Assembly (NCBI GenBank): GCA_023622765.1
Contig: JAMNYO010000069.1
Span: 1-64,000, forward strand
Direction of reading: 5' to 3'
Length of the DNA: 64,000 nucleotides
DNA from: Bacteroidota bacterium
GTDB taxonomy: Bacteria; Bacteroidota; Bacteroidia; Bacteroidales; Dysgonomonadaceae
Shown here: piece after piece, positions 25,744 through 34,607 of the stretch
How the letters are laid out: each line of letters starts with the position of its first letter
How positions within the stretch are numbered: position 1 is the stretch's first letter
The notes under the pieces: model-generated
What the model was told of the DNA's origin: nothing
Seen by the model: only the letters and a program-made list of their open reading frames with translations
Database searches by the model: none
Made by a program: the position numbers and the translations under genes

Positions 25744-26239
25744 TTAAATATATTTATTATCATACCCATATGAAATTACAAAAATCGCTATAATCACTAC
25801 AATCAGAAAAGCAAAGATGGCGGTCTTTTTACCTTTGCTCATTTCAACATCAAAGCCTTGTCCATATTCTTTTTTGAGAGCTTTGAATTTAATGTCATCT
25901 ATAATCTACAACCCGTGAGCTCTTGCCAGAACCTTCTGCTTTCTGTTTTATGTAAGCATAATTAACTCTGCACCATTCTATTAATTCATTTGTATCACAA
26001 AGTTTAATCCCATTTTTGTCAATAACAATTTTATCCTTTCTGTCTTGTAGTCGTTTAATAACGCGGAATGTTGTACAAGCAAGAAGTCCCAAGATAATAA
26101 TTACAATAAATTCCCTGTTTTTTGCTTTAATGATAAAAAATACAAATATAAATACAGATGCGAAAAACACATAATCATCTAATCTGAGAAATGCATTTCG
26201 TATTACATATTTATCTGCTAATTCAAAATTTTTTCTCAT
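25744..26239 (-). pseudogene. Small membrane protein, frameshifted
   Basis: From the ATG at 26239, which has a rare AGAGGA purine stretch seven bases upstream, the frame codes two transmembrane segments and stops at 25895 after VVDYR. Directly at that stop the next frame is open as DIKFKALKKEYGQGF, continues through a third hydrophobic segment and ends at 25744. It has no start of its own at the join. The simplest reading is a one-base indel splitting a protein of about 165 residues; sequencing error is possible. Confidence 0.65.
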
Positions 26240-26255
26240 GCTGGTTCCTCTATTT

Positions 26256-27224
26256 CTAATAATATTCAATTTCACGGGTATAAATAACTTTGTTAACTTC
26301 TTTTTTTATCCAATTGCCATTTTTGTCAAAATCTATATATCTCCAGGTTTCTTTTTTAAGCGGTTTATTATCTTGTGGTGTAGTTTTTGTTTCTCCAATA
26401 ATTCTCCCGTTTTCATCATAGTCATATTCATAACTATAATTCTTTGTCCAACTATCAGCTATTACTTCAGTACTACCATAGTCATACACAATGTTTTTAT
26501 GTGCTTTCATCGTGGAATCTTGGTTGTATTCATATATGTCCTTAAGGTATAAATCTTCACCTTCAAATTCCATCCAGGTAAGTGTCTCTATTAATTGGTG
26601 ATTATGGTATTTGTTGTTCCTTCTTTTCATTGTTTTTCCCCTACTATCTAACTCTTCTTCCATTATACAATCGCCAATAGAATCATACGTATATTTGATA
26701 TGTTCGTTCAATTCCCTTCTTATTGATTGTTTGAGTTTATGAAATGATTTTGACTCTATTAAATTCCCTTTGTCATCATATTTATAAATATCGAGTTCAT
26801 AATCAAAATAGCGAGTTATTTTGGGTGTTGATGGTGCATGCTTATAAAGACGTTTTACGAGATTGCCATTTTCATAAAAGTATTCAATATAATCTGTCTC
26901 CTTTCCATCCTCATCATACTTGGTATATCTTGTTATTTTATTGTCTGAATTGAATGAGGATATCGCTTTCTTATCAAGACCTCCTAATGATGCGGATTGC
27001 TCTAAAATTGAAATTAACGCCCCAAATTCATTAAACTTGTAGGTAATGCTGTCTATCTCATTTTTATAAATATGTTTTTCCTTTATGGTTTTAATTCTTC
27101 CATTTAAAACTTCATCTTTCAGAATTATCCTGTTTGTTTTTTCTACATGTGAATTATTCTGTCCACAACTAATAATAGCTGTTCCAAAAATGATTATTGT
27201 TAAAAGAAAATTCCTCATTGTCAA
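26256..27224 (-). CDS. Lipoprotein with YD-like repeats
   Basis: 322 residues. A lipoprotein signal peptide (AIISCGQ) is followed by repeated short strands of the type YKYDDKGNLIES, YEYDYDENGRIIGET and FDKNGNWIKKE, related to the RHS/YD repeat pattern but without an RHS core or toxin domain. It is probably an outer-membrane-anchored beta-rich protein; function unknown. Its stop is 17 bases before the start of the next, frameshifted gene. Confidence 0.75.
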   Translation of the reverse strand: MTMRNFLLTIIIFGTAIISCGQNNSHVEKTNRIILKDEVLNGRIKTIKEKHIYKNEIDSITYKFNEFGALISILEQSASLGGLDKKAISSFNSDNKITRYTKYDEDGKETDYIEYFYENGNLVKRLYKHAPSTPKITRYFDYELDIYKYDDKGNLIESKSFHKLKQSIRRELNEHIKYTYDSIGDCIMEEELDSRGKTMKRRNNKYHNHQLIETLTWMEFEGEDLYLKDIYEYNQDSTMKAHKNIVYDYGSTEVIADSWTKNYSYEYDYDENGRIIGETKTTPQDNKPLKKETWRYIDFDKNGNWIKKEVNKVIYTREIEYY

Positions 27225-27239
27225 TAAATGGTGCTGTTT

Positions 27240-28262
27240 TTATTCAATTATCACATCTTTTAATTCTTTCCGAACGGAATACGGCATTGGGTCCGCGTAG
27301 CCTATTCTCATTAATAGCATTGGATAATTATCGTTAATGGCCATTTGTTTTCTAACTTCGTCAGCCAACGTGTTCACTTCGCAGGGTTGATTTGAAAATG
27401 CAACCGAAATCCCCAATTCCGTACATTTTAGGAAGAAACGTTCCAATGCTATTCCCGCTAAAATCCAATTATCGACACTGTTTTCTCGTGTTGCAATCAA
27501 AACAAGGTGAGACGAAGAGTTGAGTTTTTCTTTTTCTGTTTTATTTTGAGTTTTAGGGGTAAGGAAACTTTTCACGATCGGTCTGCCTATCCATTTTGGC
27601 AACGAGGGCGAACCTATTACATTATAGGCTAAGCCATCTCTTTCTTTTCGTGCATGTCCTGAATTGAAACGCATCCAATCAAGAAGTTCAGTTTTAAAAT
27701 CCCTGTCTGTAAAAAGCATTTCATTCCCTCGGTAAATAAATTCGCAAAGCTTTGAAAAATCACTTTCGCCTTTCGGGTAAAAATAAATTGAAACGGGTTT
27801 TTTGATGTTTATTTTTTTCAGTTCATCGATGGCATTTGCCTGTATGCACTCTGATTTGTAAACGCTCCTGTTGGTTTGTCTCTTATCAATTTGGTCAAAC
27901 AAAGGGTTTTTATCAACTTCTGATTTTTGTAGTTTAATTCTTATGAAAGACAAGCTGTCTTGCTTAATGATTTCAGCTTGGCAAGAATAGCCGAATTCAT
28001 TGGCAGCAATACAAATATTTTCAACTGCACAGCCTAAACTAATATATAACTCTCTGTGATTTGCATCAATAACAGGAAGTTCTTTGCTGAGGTTAGGATA
28101 AACATCAATACTGTTTTCATTCAATCTGAACTTCCAGGGTTGCGTGTTGTGACCCGAAGGGGCTTTAATTCCATACTCTACCATTTTTAGGAAGTCGGGG
28201 TTTTGCCCGTTAGCCAAAATTGTTGAAAGCACCATAAATGTAATGATTAAAATGTTTTTCAT
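27240..28262 (-). CDS. Nitroreductase-like protein (Acg family), possibly exported
   Basis: 340 residues from the ATG at 28262. The longer frame from 28316 would place a non-conserved stretch before what looks like a signal peptide (MKNILIITFMVLSTILANGQ). The body fits the Acg-type nitroreductase-like family: KAPSGHNTQPWKF near the start, DANHRELYISLGCAVENICI and KRQTNRSVY, then ILAGIALERFFLKCTELG. These proteins bind flavin, though several have lost the usual activity. An exported version is unusual. The gene follows copy B of the shared leader repeat. Confidence 0.82.
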   Translation of the reverse strand: MKNILIITFMVLSTILANGQNPDFLKMVEYGIKAPSGHNTQPWKFRLNENSIDVYPNLSKELPVIDANHRELYISLGCAVENICIAANEFGYSCQAEIIKQDSLSFIRIKLQKSEVDKNPLFDQIDKRQTNRSVYKSECIQANAIDELKKINIKKPVSIYFYPKGESDFSKLCEFIYRGNEMLFTDRDFKTELLDWMRFNSGHARKERDGLAYNVIGSPSLPKWIGRPIVKSFLTPKTQNKTEKEKLNSSSHLVLIATRENSVDNWILAGIALERFFLKCTELGISVAFSNQPCEVNTLADEVRKQMAINDNYPMLLMRIGYADPMPYSVRKELKDVIIE

Positions 28263-28320
28263 TTCGTTTGTTTTTGCAATGCTCATATATTCATAGAACG
28301 TTCTATAAAATAACACCTGA

Positions 28321-28455
28321 CGTGTTATTCACGTAATAAACCCTCATTAAAAAAAGTACGTAAAACATACCCGATTCAGTAGGCGTTTACGAATGTTTTA
28401 CGTTCAACAAAAATAACATAATTCTTTGAATCTCTTGTTCCTATTTCCATATTTG
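28321..28455 (-). promoter_or_regulatory. 135-bp shared promoter/leader repeat, copy B
   Basis: Second copy of the leader at 22907-23041, same orientation, ending 59 bases before the nitroreductase-like ATG. The -7 element TATTTTTG (complement of 28408-28415) and the central hairpin are kept, with scattered substitutions. The following 28456-28676 shows no gene I can support. Confidence 0.75.
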
Positions 28456-28676
28456 CCTTCCACATATACATTGCAACACCTTTACGTTGTTATTTCTCGT
28501 GCCAATGCTTTTTGATTGATCGATTAGCTTTGAAGCAACAGACAGTTGAATCTGGATATAATGGTCTGTAAGGGTTTCACAGTAAGAAAAGTTGCCGACT
28601 GAGTACGATTTCCTATCAACCTACACAAAGATTGAAACGGGCTACAACGCATCGCATCCACTGAAACCCTTATTGG

Positions 28677-29471
28677 CTATATTGTGTGTTGTGTATAGCT
28701 TTTATTCAACTGTCTATTCAAAAATCTTATTCCAAAATAAAACAGTACACTTAAAGATACAATTAACGATATGAATATCATTTTGTTAGCAATCAGATCG
28801 CTGATTGACGAAGCATTGCTGGTAGAAAACATGAATATTAGGAATGCTATTACATTATTCGTGAAATGTATCAAAATACAGGGTATAATCGACTGGGTTT
28901 TAAAATATACCCAACCAATAAACAATCCTATCAGAAAGGCATCAATCGCTTGCCACGGATTTAAGTGAATCAAGGCAAAGAGAAGGCTTGAGCAAATAAT
29001 TGATTTTCTTGGTGAATAAACCTTTAAATAACCATCAAGTATAATTCCCCTGAAAATCAATTCTTCAAAAAATGGAGCAAACAGCACAATTGTCATAAAT
29101 GAATAAATATCTTTCGATACCATTTTACTCATCAATTCATCAAACCAATCTGGAACCGGAATCAGTGTAGTTATTGGGTCAATGATTATAATCATCATGA
29201 CTGTCAAAATGATAATCTGAACATAAATCAACCAACTAGTATTACTTATCTTGATGGTATAGTTATCGGCATTTAGCTTTCTTCTTTTTTTCAAATACCT
29301 GTGGCTCGTGATGATTGTTGGAAGCGAATAGGATAAGAAATTCATCAGGGAATCATTTATGTCAAATAATAGATTATCTATTAGTTTTAGAGAAAATGAA
29401 AACAACAGTGTCATTAGAATTAAAAATCCTAATAATCCAAATGTCTGTCTAATAGTAGGGTAATAAGTCAT
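28677..29471 (-). CDS. CPBP-family intramembrane protease
   Basis: 264 residues with about seven or eight transmembrane segments. The three CPBP (Abi/CAAX protease) motifs are present: EELIFRG with the paired glutamates, the LIHLNPWQ histidine and the ILIHFTNN histidine. Bacterial members process membrane peptides, and many are linked to bacteriocin immunity. No bacteriocin gene is visible nearby. It lies ten bases downstream of the BASS transporter gene. Confidence 0.88.
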   Translation of the reverse strand: MTYYPTIRQTFGLLGFLILMTLLFSFSLKLIDNLLFDINDSLMNFLSYSLPTIITSHRYLKKRRKLNADNYTIKISNTSWLIYVQIIILTVMMIIIIDPITTLIPVPDWFDELMSKMVSKDIYSFMTIVLFAPFFEELIFRGIILDGYLKVYSPRKSIICSSLLFALIHLNPWQAIDAFLIGLFIGWVYFKTQSIIPCILIHFTNNVIAFLIFMFSTSNASSISDLIANKMIFISLIVSLSVLFYFGIRFLNRQLNKSYTQHTI

Positions 29472-29481
29472 TGTGAGTATC

Positions 29482-30393
29482 TTATGAGGTTTTACTGTTC
29501 TCTTCGTATCTTTTCTTGTGCCAAATCTGCCACGAGTTTATGAGGTTTTGCCACAAAACATACAACCCGGGTCCGAGTGATGCAATGGGGTTCAGGTATG
29601 TTTGTGTGAGCCAGATAGCCAGGATGGTGTTTTTTTGTCCAAGACTTTGTCCCCCGGCGACAACGAAGGAAAATTTCCTGCCGATTTTCCTGCCGAAACC
29701 GAACTGCAACAGGCAAATCAAAAGTGAGCTAACAGCAATGATTATTTCCAACAAGAAATTGCTGCTGCTGTGACTTACGACGAATCGGGTAACGCTGCCA
29801 AGAACAATGGTCAGCGCTACTGCCCATAAGTAGAAGGAGACGATTTGTGCCGATGCTATTTTTCGATGTAGTTTGGGAGCGGTTTTTTGAACTAAGAGCG
29901 ATGCAAGGAACGGCAGAATCAAAATAGGCATCACCTTCAGGAAAATATACCCGAAAGATGCCCCAAAAGAGAGTGTTTTGCCCGTTTCGCCAATAATTGA
30001 AAAGAATAGCGGCGCCATAAATGCAATGGACAAATTGCTGATAACCGAATAGGCTGCCACGGTAGAGATACTTCCACCCAAAAGACCTGTAACCACTGGT
30101 GCCGATGTGGCTGTCGAAGCCAAAACGCATATCATACATGATTGAGCCAACACTTCGTTAAACGGGCGAATGGCCAGGTAAATCAAAGCACTGCCAATAT
30201 ATTGAATGCCTAATAAAATATAGTGAAACCTGGTGATTTTGATGCTACTCCACGAAATGCGGGAATAGGTGATAAAAAGCATCAACGATAACAGATAGGG
30301 GGTTGCAAACGATAAGGCATATAGCTGTTTGTGAAACACGATGCCTAAAACGATGGCTATGGGGAGTAGATTTTTTTCTAAAAAACGTTTCAT
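29482..30393 (-). CDS. BASS-family transporter (bile acid:sodium symporter-like)
   Basis: 303 residues with nine or ten transmembrane segments. The conserved BASS patches are present: a LASTATSAPVVTGLLGG stretch in the middle and GGQSLGQKNTILAIWLTQ near residue 240. The substrate could be an organic anion; the family name does not imply bile acids. It is the first gene of a two-gene unit with the CPBP protease and closes the accessory island on this side. Confidence 0.82.
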   Translation of the reverse strand: MKRFLEKNLLPIAIVLGIVFHKQLYALSFATPYLLSLMLFITYSRISWSSIKITRFHYILLGIQYIGSALIYLAIRPFNEVLAQSCMICVLASTATSAPVVTGLLGGSISTVAAYSVISNLSIAFMAPLFFSIIGETGKTLSFGASFGYIFLKVMPILILPFLASLLVQKTAPKLHRKIASAQIVSFYLWAVALTIVLGSVTRFVVSHSSSNFLLEIIIAVSSLLICLLQFGFGRKIGRKFSFVVAGGQSLGQKNTILAIWLTQTYLNPIASLGPGLYVLWQNLINSWQIWHKKRYEENSKTS

Positions 30394-30446
30394 GCGGTTT
30401 TGTTTTTACAAATCATTGAGGTTTCTTTTATTTTAGCTTGTCGGCG

Positions 30447-30593
30447 TCAGACTGTTTTTATGTTTCCTACATTTGGCTCCCATATTGAAATGGCATCCTG
30501 TTCTCTGTTGCTGTTCCAAGTTTTAAAACCCCTCGAAAGTTGTAATTCCCTTGATAATTCTCTTTTGGATAGGGGGTAAATAAAGTAGTTCAT
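30447..30593 (-). CDS. Small uncharacterised frame
   Basis: 48 codons from the ATG at 30593 (a longer form starts at 30644, within the sequence motif repeats). The peptide starts MNYFIYPLSKRELSREL and contains no domain I recognise. A TATTTTTG element on the minus strand at about 30614-30621 would suit its expression. It may be real, a remnant, or just the leader of the BASS transcript. Confidence 0.3.
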   Translation of the reverse strand: MNYFIYPLSKRELSRELQLSRGFKTWNSNREQDAISIWEPNVGNIKTV

Positions 30594-30626
30594 AATTAAG
30601 TTGCTATAAAACGACAAAAATAGACT

Positions 30627-30743
30627 AAAGTCTACACTTTTCAACTTGATTTATGGATAATATTGCATTTTTCCAATGAAAATTTGGGCCAAAGTTTACA
30701 CTTTTCCAACATGAATAGGGCATAAAATATACACTTTTCCAAA
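30627..30743. repeat. Three direct copies of a 20-bp motif
   Basis: Copies at 30627-30645, 30691-30710 and 30724-30743 share the block TACACTTTTC with AAARTHT-like left sides. They lie between the minus-strand BASS region and the promoter of the plus-strand patatin gene and could be binding sites for a regulator. Confidence 0.75.
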
Positions 30744-30787
30744 AATAACTGTATCAGTTTGTATCGCTGCTTTTACATGATAAGCGC

Positions 30788-30818
30788 TTGTAAAAAACAT
30801 TTTTTTCAACTATTTTTG
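30788..30818 (+). promoter_or_regulatory. Promoter of the patatin/barrel gene
   Basis: TTG at 30788-30790, a 20-base spacer and TATTTTTG at 30811-30818; a transcript start near 30825 gives a leader of about 45 bases. Confidence 0.75.
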
Positions 30819-30868
30819 TAGATGAAAAAACCTCTGAATTTATAGATGAAAGTACCTGAAAGGCGGTT

Positions 30869-33106
30869 ATGAAAAAATTACTCTCCATACTGTTGATTGC
30901 AAGTTGCGCCGTATTGTCCGTGACGGGGCAAGAGAAGCCACGTGAAAACGAACGGCCGAAGGTGGGGGTCGTGCTTAGCGGGGGCTCCGCTAAGGGTTTC
31001 GCACACGTTGGCGTGTTGAAGGTGTTAGAGAGGGCCGGGATACCGATTGATTGCATTGCCGGGACGAGCATGGGGGCGGTAGTCGGGGGGCTTTACTCGG
31101 TTGGTTATAGCGCTAACGTGATCGATTCGCTTATCAGCCTTCAGGATTGGGATTACCTGATGCGGGATCACGTGTACCGCGAATATTTACCCGCGAAGCA
31201 ACGAGAAGACAGTAAGAGGCACCTGGTTTCGCTGCCATACCAGTTGAAGATAAAAGAGGGAGAGGGAAGGTTGAGCCTCCCCCCGGGCGTGTTTGCCGGC
31301 CAAAACATTTACAGCCTTTTCTTGAACATGACCATCGGTTTCCAACACCCCATGGATTTTGACGATCTGCCTATCCCGTTCGCATGCGTGGCCGCCGATG
31401 TACGTACCGGTCAAGAGGTGGTGTTCCGAGAGGGGGTGCTGCCCATGGCCATGCGGGCGAGCATGGCTATCCCCGGAGTGTTCACGCCCGTGAAGCAGGA
31501 TAGCATGCTGCTGATCGACGGGGGGATGATAAACAACACCCCGGTGGACGTGGCACGGGAAATGGGCGCCGATTTTGTGATCGCCGTCTCGTTCCCACCT
31601 GATGAAAAGGCGATAGAGAAAGGACAGGGGAGCATCACCGAGGTGGTGGGACAGATTGGGAACTTCATTGGGGCGCAAAAGAGAATACAGAACCTTAAGG
31701 ATGCAGACCTGCTGATAACCCCCCTGTTACATCCTTATGGCTCGATGGATTTTTACCAGCAGGCTATTGATTCCATTATCGCCCGGGGCGAAGAAGCGGC
31801 TATGAGGGAGTGGGAGGGACTGATGAACCTCAAGCGTTCGCTGGGTTTTGACTCGATAGACAGTCCCAGGCTCACGAGAGAACTCGTTAACCCCTACATT
31901 AACGTGGATACGCTGCTGATAAAAGATGTTCGGGTGGAGGGGGTATCACCTAGGGAGGAGAGGCAGGTGTTACGCTGGATTCCTCTCTTAGACGATAAGG
32001 TGACCCGAAAGCAACTGGATGCCATGACCGCACGGGTGTTTGGTACCGGGTTGTTTTCCAGTGTCCATTACCGGTTGGACGGGGAGGGCCCCTTTGACCT
32101 CGTGTTCAACGTGGAGCCCAAAGTGACAAATACCCTCAATTTGGGCTTCTATTTTGATAGCGAGGATATGGCGGCGATTCTGGCTAATACCACCATCCGA
32201 TTAAGCAGATCGCTGCAATCGATGTTCGATATCACCACGAGGCTCAGTCGTGACCCCTACTTCATGGTGGACTACTCCATCAACAGCGGCCTCTTCTACA
32301 AAGGGGGAATCAACTACACGTTGAGCAGGAGTGACCTGCCAGTTTATCACCGGGGAAACCTGTTTTACAACGCACGGGTCGTGAGGAATGCCCTAACGCT
32401 CAACTTTTCTGAATTCTACTTTGGGGATGTGAAACTTTATTTCGGGGCGGGACTCGACAACTATCACTTTTCCAGCCCTTTACTCAATCCCTTGAACCTT
32501 GCCGTGACGGAAGGGCAGGATCAGTTGTACATCAACTACACGTTCAACGGGGTGTATGACAACCTGAACGATACCTACTTCCCCTCTTCCGGGAACTACT
32601 TCTCGTTTCAATATTGCCTGCACACCGACAACTTCGCGCAGCTGAACAACGACCATCCCCTCAGCGTCCTGCGAATGAACCTGTTTAAGTCGTCGCATCT
32701 GTTCGGCAACGCCTACTTTACCCCACGTCTCGCCGCACGGTACGTGATGAGCGAGAACGCCCCCAATATCTACCGTAATTTCGTAGGGGGGAGAATCGAT
32801 GGCCACTACCTGCCTCAGCAAATCGCCGTGCGAGGCTCAAGGGGAATGGAGCTATTGGGTAACTTGGTGCTCTCTGCCGATATGGGTATGCATTACGCTT
32901 TCACGCCCAAAAATCACCTTTACGGGAATGTTAACTTTACAATCCATAGCCAAACCCCGGACAGTTTCTTTAAGGGAGAACCTTTTTGGAGTGGAAATAT
33001 CGGGTACTCCCACCTCACCATAGTGGGACCGCTGCGGGCCGAAGTGGGCTATTCGCACCTCTCCAGACGCTTCTACCCCTACCTGAGCATCGGTTACCAC
33101 TTTTAA
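30869..33106 (+). CDS. Patatin-like phospholipase fused to a POTRA and outer-membrane barrel
   Basis: 745 residues: a signal peptide (to about 21), a patatin domain with the oxyanion GGSAKGFAHVG, nucleophile GTSMGA and catalytic DGG (about residues 34-225), a POTRA-like segment (IKDVRVEGVSPREERQVL, about 350-420), then a C-terminal beta-barrel of the BamA/TamA surface-antigen type ending in aromatic Phe. This layout is that of type Vd autotransporters such as PlpD and of a common Bacteroidetes outer-membrane family. Whether the patatin part is released or stays at the surface cannot be seen. It has its own promoter. Confidence 0.92.
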   Translation: MKKLLSILLIASCAVLSVTGQEKPRENERPKVGVVLSGGSAKGFAHVGVLKVLERAGIPIDCIAGTSMGAVVGGLYSVGYSANVIDSLISLQDWDYLMRDHVYREYLPAKQREDSKRHLVSLPYQLKIKEGEGRLSLPPGVFAGQNIYSLFLNMTIGFQHPMDFDDLPIPFACVAADVRTGQEVVFREGVLPMAMRASMAIPGVFTPVKQDSMLLIDGGMINNTPVDVAREMGADFVIAVSFPPDEKAIEKGQGSITEVVGQIGNFIGAQKRIQNLKDADLLITPLLHPYGSMDFYQQAIDSIIARGEEAAMREWEGLMNLKRSLGFDSIDSPRLTRELVNPYINVDTLLIKDVRVEGVSPREERQVLRWIPLLDDKVTRKQLDAMTARVFGTGLFSSVHYRLDGEGPFDLVFNVEPKVTNTLNLGFYFDSEDMAAILANTTIRLSRSLQSMFDITTRLSRDPYFMVDYSINSGLFYKGGINYTLSRSDLPVYHRGNLFYNARVVRNALTLNFSEFYFGDVKLYFGAGLDNYHFSSPLLNPLNLAVTEGQDQLYINYTFNGVYDNLNDTYFPSSGNYFSFQYCLHTDNFAQLNNDHPLSVLRMNLFKSSHLFGNAYFTPRLAARYVMSENAPNIYRNFVGGRIDGHYLPQQIAVRGSRGMELLGNLVLSADMGMHYAFTPKNHLYGNVNFTIHSQTPDSFFKGEPFWSGNIGYSHLTIVGPLRAEVGYSHLSRRFYPYLSIGYHF

Positions 33107-33135
33107 TGGCTCTTGTACAACAAAATGTGAACCGC

Positions 33136-33196
33136 CTCGCCACGGCATAGTCCAAATGGATTTGTCCTCTGCTCGTTTGGCTTAACGAAATAGTTC
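33136..33196 (+). repeat. Palindromic repeat unit 1 of 3, left arm lost
   Basis: The core and right arm (GAAATAGT) are intact, but the left arm ACTATTTC is replaced by unrelated bases. The centre is CAAATGGATTTG, which still pairs despite two changes from the common CAAGTAAACTTG. Confidence 0.85.
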
Positions 33197-33204
33197 ATAA
33201 ATTA

Positions 33205-33273
33205 GACATTTTCTCGCAATGGCATAGTCCAAATGGATTTGTCCTCTGCTCATTTGGCTTAACGAAATAGTTC
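33205..33273 (+). repeat. Palindromic repeat unit 2 of 3
   Basis: Complete unit; the left arm is slightly changed (ACATTTTC). The centre is CAAATGGATTTG as in the preceding copy, suggesting tandem duplication of units 1 and 2. Confidence 0.88.
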
Positions 33274-33283
33274 ATTGACATTA

Positions 33284-33352
33284 GACTATTTCTCGCCACG
33301 GCATAGTCCAAGTAAACTTGTCCTCTGCTCGTTTGGCTTAACGAAATAGTTC
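33284..33352 (+). repeat. Palindromic repeat unit 3 of 3
   Basis: Complete unit with arms ACTATTTC/GAAATAGT and centre CAAGTAAACTTG. Spacers of 8-10 bases (TTGACATTAG-like) separate the three units, and the start of a fourth spacer follows. The array sits just upstream of the ATPase promoter. Confidence 0.9.
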
Positions 33353-33389
33353 ATTGACATTAGACTTAGTTGAATAAATTATTCAATTC

Positions 33390-33420
33390 TTGATTATTCA
33401 AAAGTAAATAATTATCTTTG
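33390..33420 (+). promoter_or_regulatory. Promoter of the ATPase gene
   Basis: TTG at 33390-33392, 20 bases, TATCTTTG at 33413-33420. It leaves about 25 bases before the ATG at 33453. Confidence 0.7.
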
Positions 33421-33452
33421 CATAAAATCATTTGTTGCAAAAAAAACTGATT

Positions 33453-34607
33453 ATGAAACAAAAAGTGCGAAATCCATTTGTAATTGGGGGATACGTTTCC
33501 CCTGAATACTTCTGTAATCGGGAGGTGGAGTCTAAAGAGTTGCTATCCGCATTGTTAAATCATCGCAACACCGCTATCATATCGCCCAGGCGTATGGGGA
33601 AGACCGGGTTGATACAACACTGCCTCCAGTTTCCAGAAGTGAGAAAAAACTTCCACCACTTTTTTATTGATATTTACGCGACGGGAAGCCTAAGCGAGTT
33701 GGTGTTTATGCTTGGTAAAGAGATATTTGAAACTTTGCAACCCAAGGGAAAACGATTTATTGACCATTTCTTTAACGTGATTACTTCGCTTAGACCGGCA
33801 TTAAAATTAGATCCAGTGACCGGTATGCCGATATTTGATATCGGCATCGGGGAGATCATGGCACCGGAGTATTCACTGGAACAGATTTTCACCTATTTGG
33901 AAACGGCCGATAAGCCTTGTGTGGTAGCTATCGATGAGTTCCAACAAATCGCGAAATACCCGGAAAGAAACCTCGAGGCTATCCTTCGTACGCATATCCA
34001 AACCTGTACCAATGCAACCTTTATCTTCTCCGGAAGTCAACGACAGATGATGCGGAATATCTTTTTTTCACCTTCACGTCCTTTCTATCAGAGCGTTTCG
34101 TTAATCTCTCTTGGTGCCATAGAGTTAAACACCTACCGGGATTTTATCGTCGAGAAGATGAGGGACGGTGACAAGAAGATTGATAACGAATTGGTGGAGC
34201 GTGTATATCGCCTGTTTGAAGGACATACCTGGTATGTTCAAAATTTTTTTAATCGCTTATACTCCGCGATGGAGAAAGGGGAAGAGTGTACGTTGCAAAT
34301 GGTGGAGGATTATGTCCGCATAACGGTGAACTCCTACGAACCCATGTTCGAAGCCATCGTAGGCTTATTATCGGCGAGGCAAAAAGAACTGATAGTCGCC
34401 ATTGCCAAAGAGGGTAAGGCAAAAGGGGTCACGTCGGCATCTTTCGTGAGGAAACATGGCTTAATGTCAGCAAGTACCGTGCAGTCGGCCTTGCGCCAAC
34501 TGTTGGATAAAGAGTTCGTGACGAAAGAAGGGGATGCTTATATCGTTTACGACCGTTTTTTCGGGTTATGGTTGTCCGAGAAGTTCGGAACAGGTTATAC
34601 CGTGTGA
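33453..34607 (+). CDS. AAA ATPase (archaeal-type ATPase/STAND-like)
   Basis: 384 residues from the ATG at 33453; an upstream TTG is possible. The Walker A-like motif ISPRRMGKTGL lies near residue 43 and Walker B VVAIDEFQQI near residue 155, then a sensor-like FIFSGSQ and a C-terminal winged-helix region (SASFVRKHGLMSASTVQSAL). This is the archaeal ATPase (PF01637-like) group, of unknown biological role and often mobile. Like the DUF4143 ATPase at 204, it is preceded by tandem palindromes. Its last 13 bases overlap the convergent argH end. Confidence 0.83.
   Translation: MKQKVRNPFVIGGYVSPEYFCNREVESKELLSALLNHRNTAIISPRRMGKTGLIQHCLQFPEVRKNFHHFFIDIYATGSLSELVFMLGKEIFETLQPKGKRFIDHFFNVITSLRPALKLDPVTGMPIFDIGIGEIMAPEYSLEQIFTYLETADKPCVVAIDEFQQIAKYPERNLEAILRTHIQTCTNATFIFSGSQRQMMRNIFFSPSRPFYQSVSLISLGAIELNTYRDFIVEKMRDGDKKIDNELVERVYRLFEGHTWYVQNFFNRLYSAMEKGEECTLQMVEDYVRITVNSYEPMFEAIVGLLSARQKELIVAIAKEGKAKGVTSASFVRKHGLMSASTVQSALRQLLDKEFVTKEGDAYIVYDRFFGLWLSEKFGTGYTV

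Noticed and set aside
33136..33352. CRISPR-like array
   Set aside because: The repeats are 60-70 bp palindromes with spacers of only 8-10 bases that are nearly the same; there is no cas gene. It is a tandem repeat array, not CRISPR.
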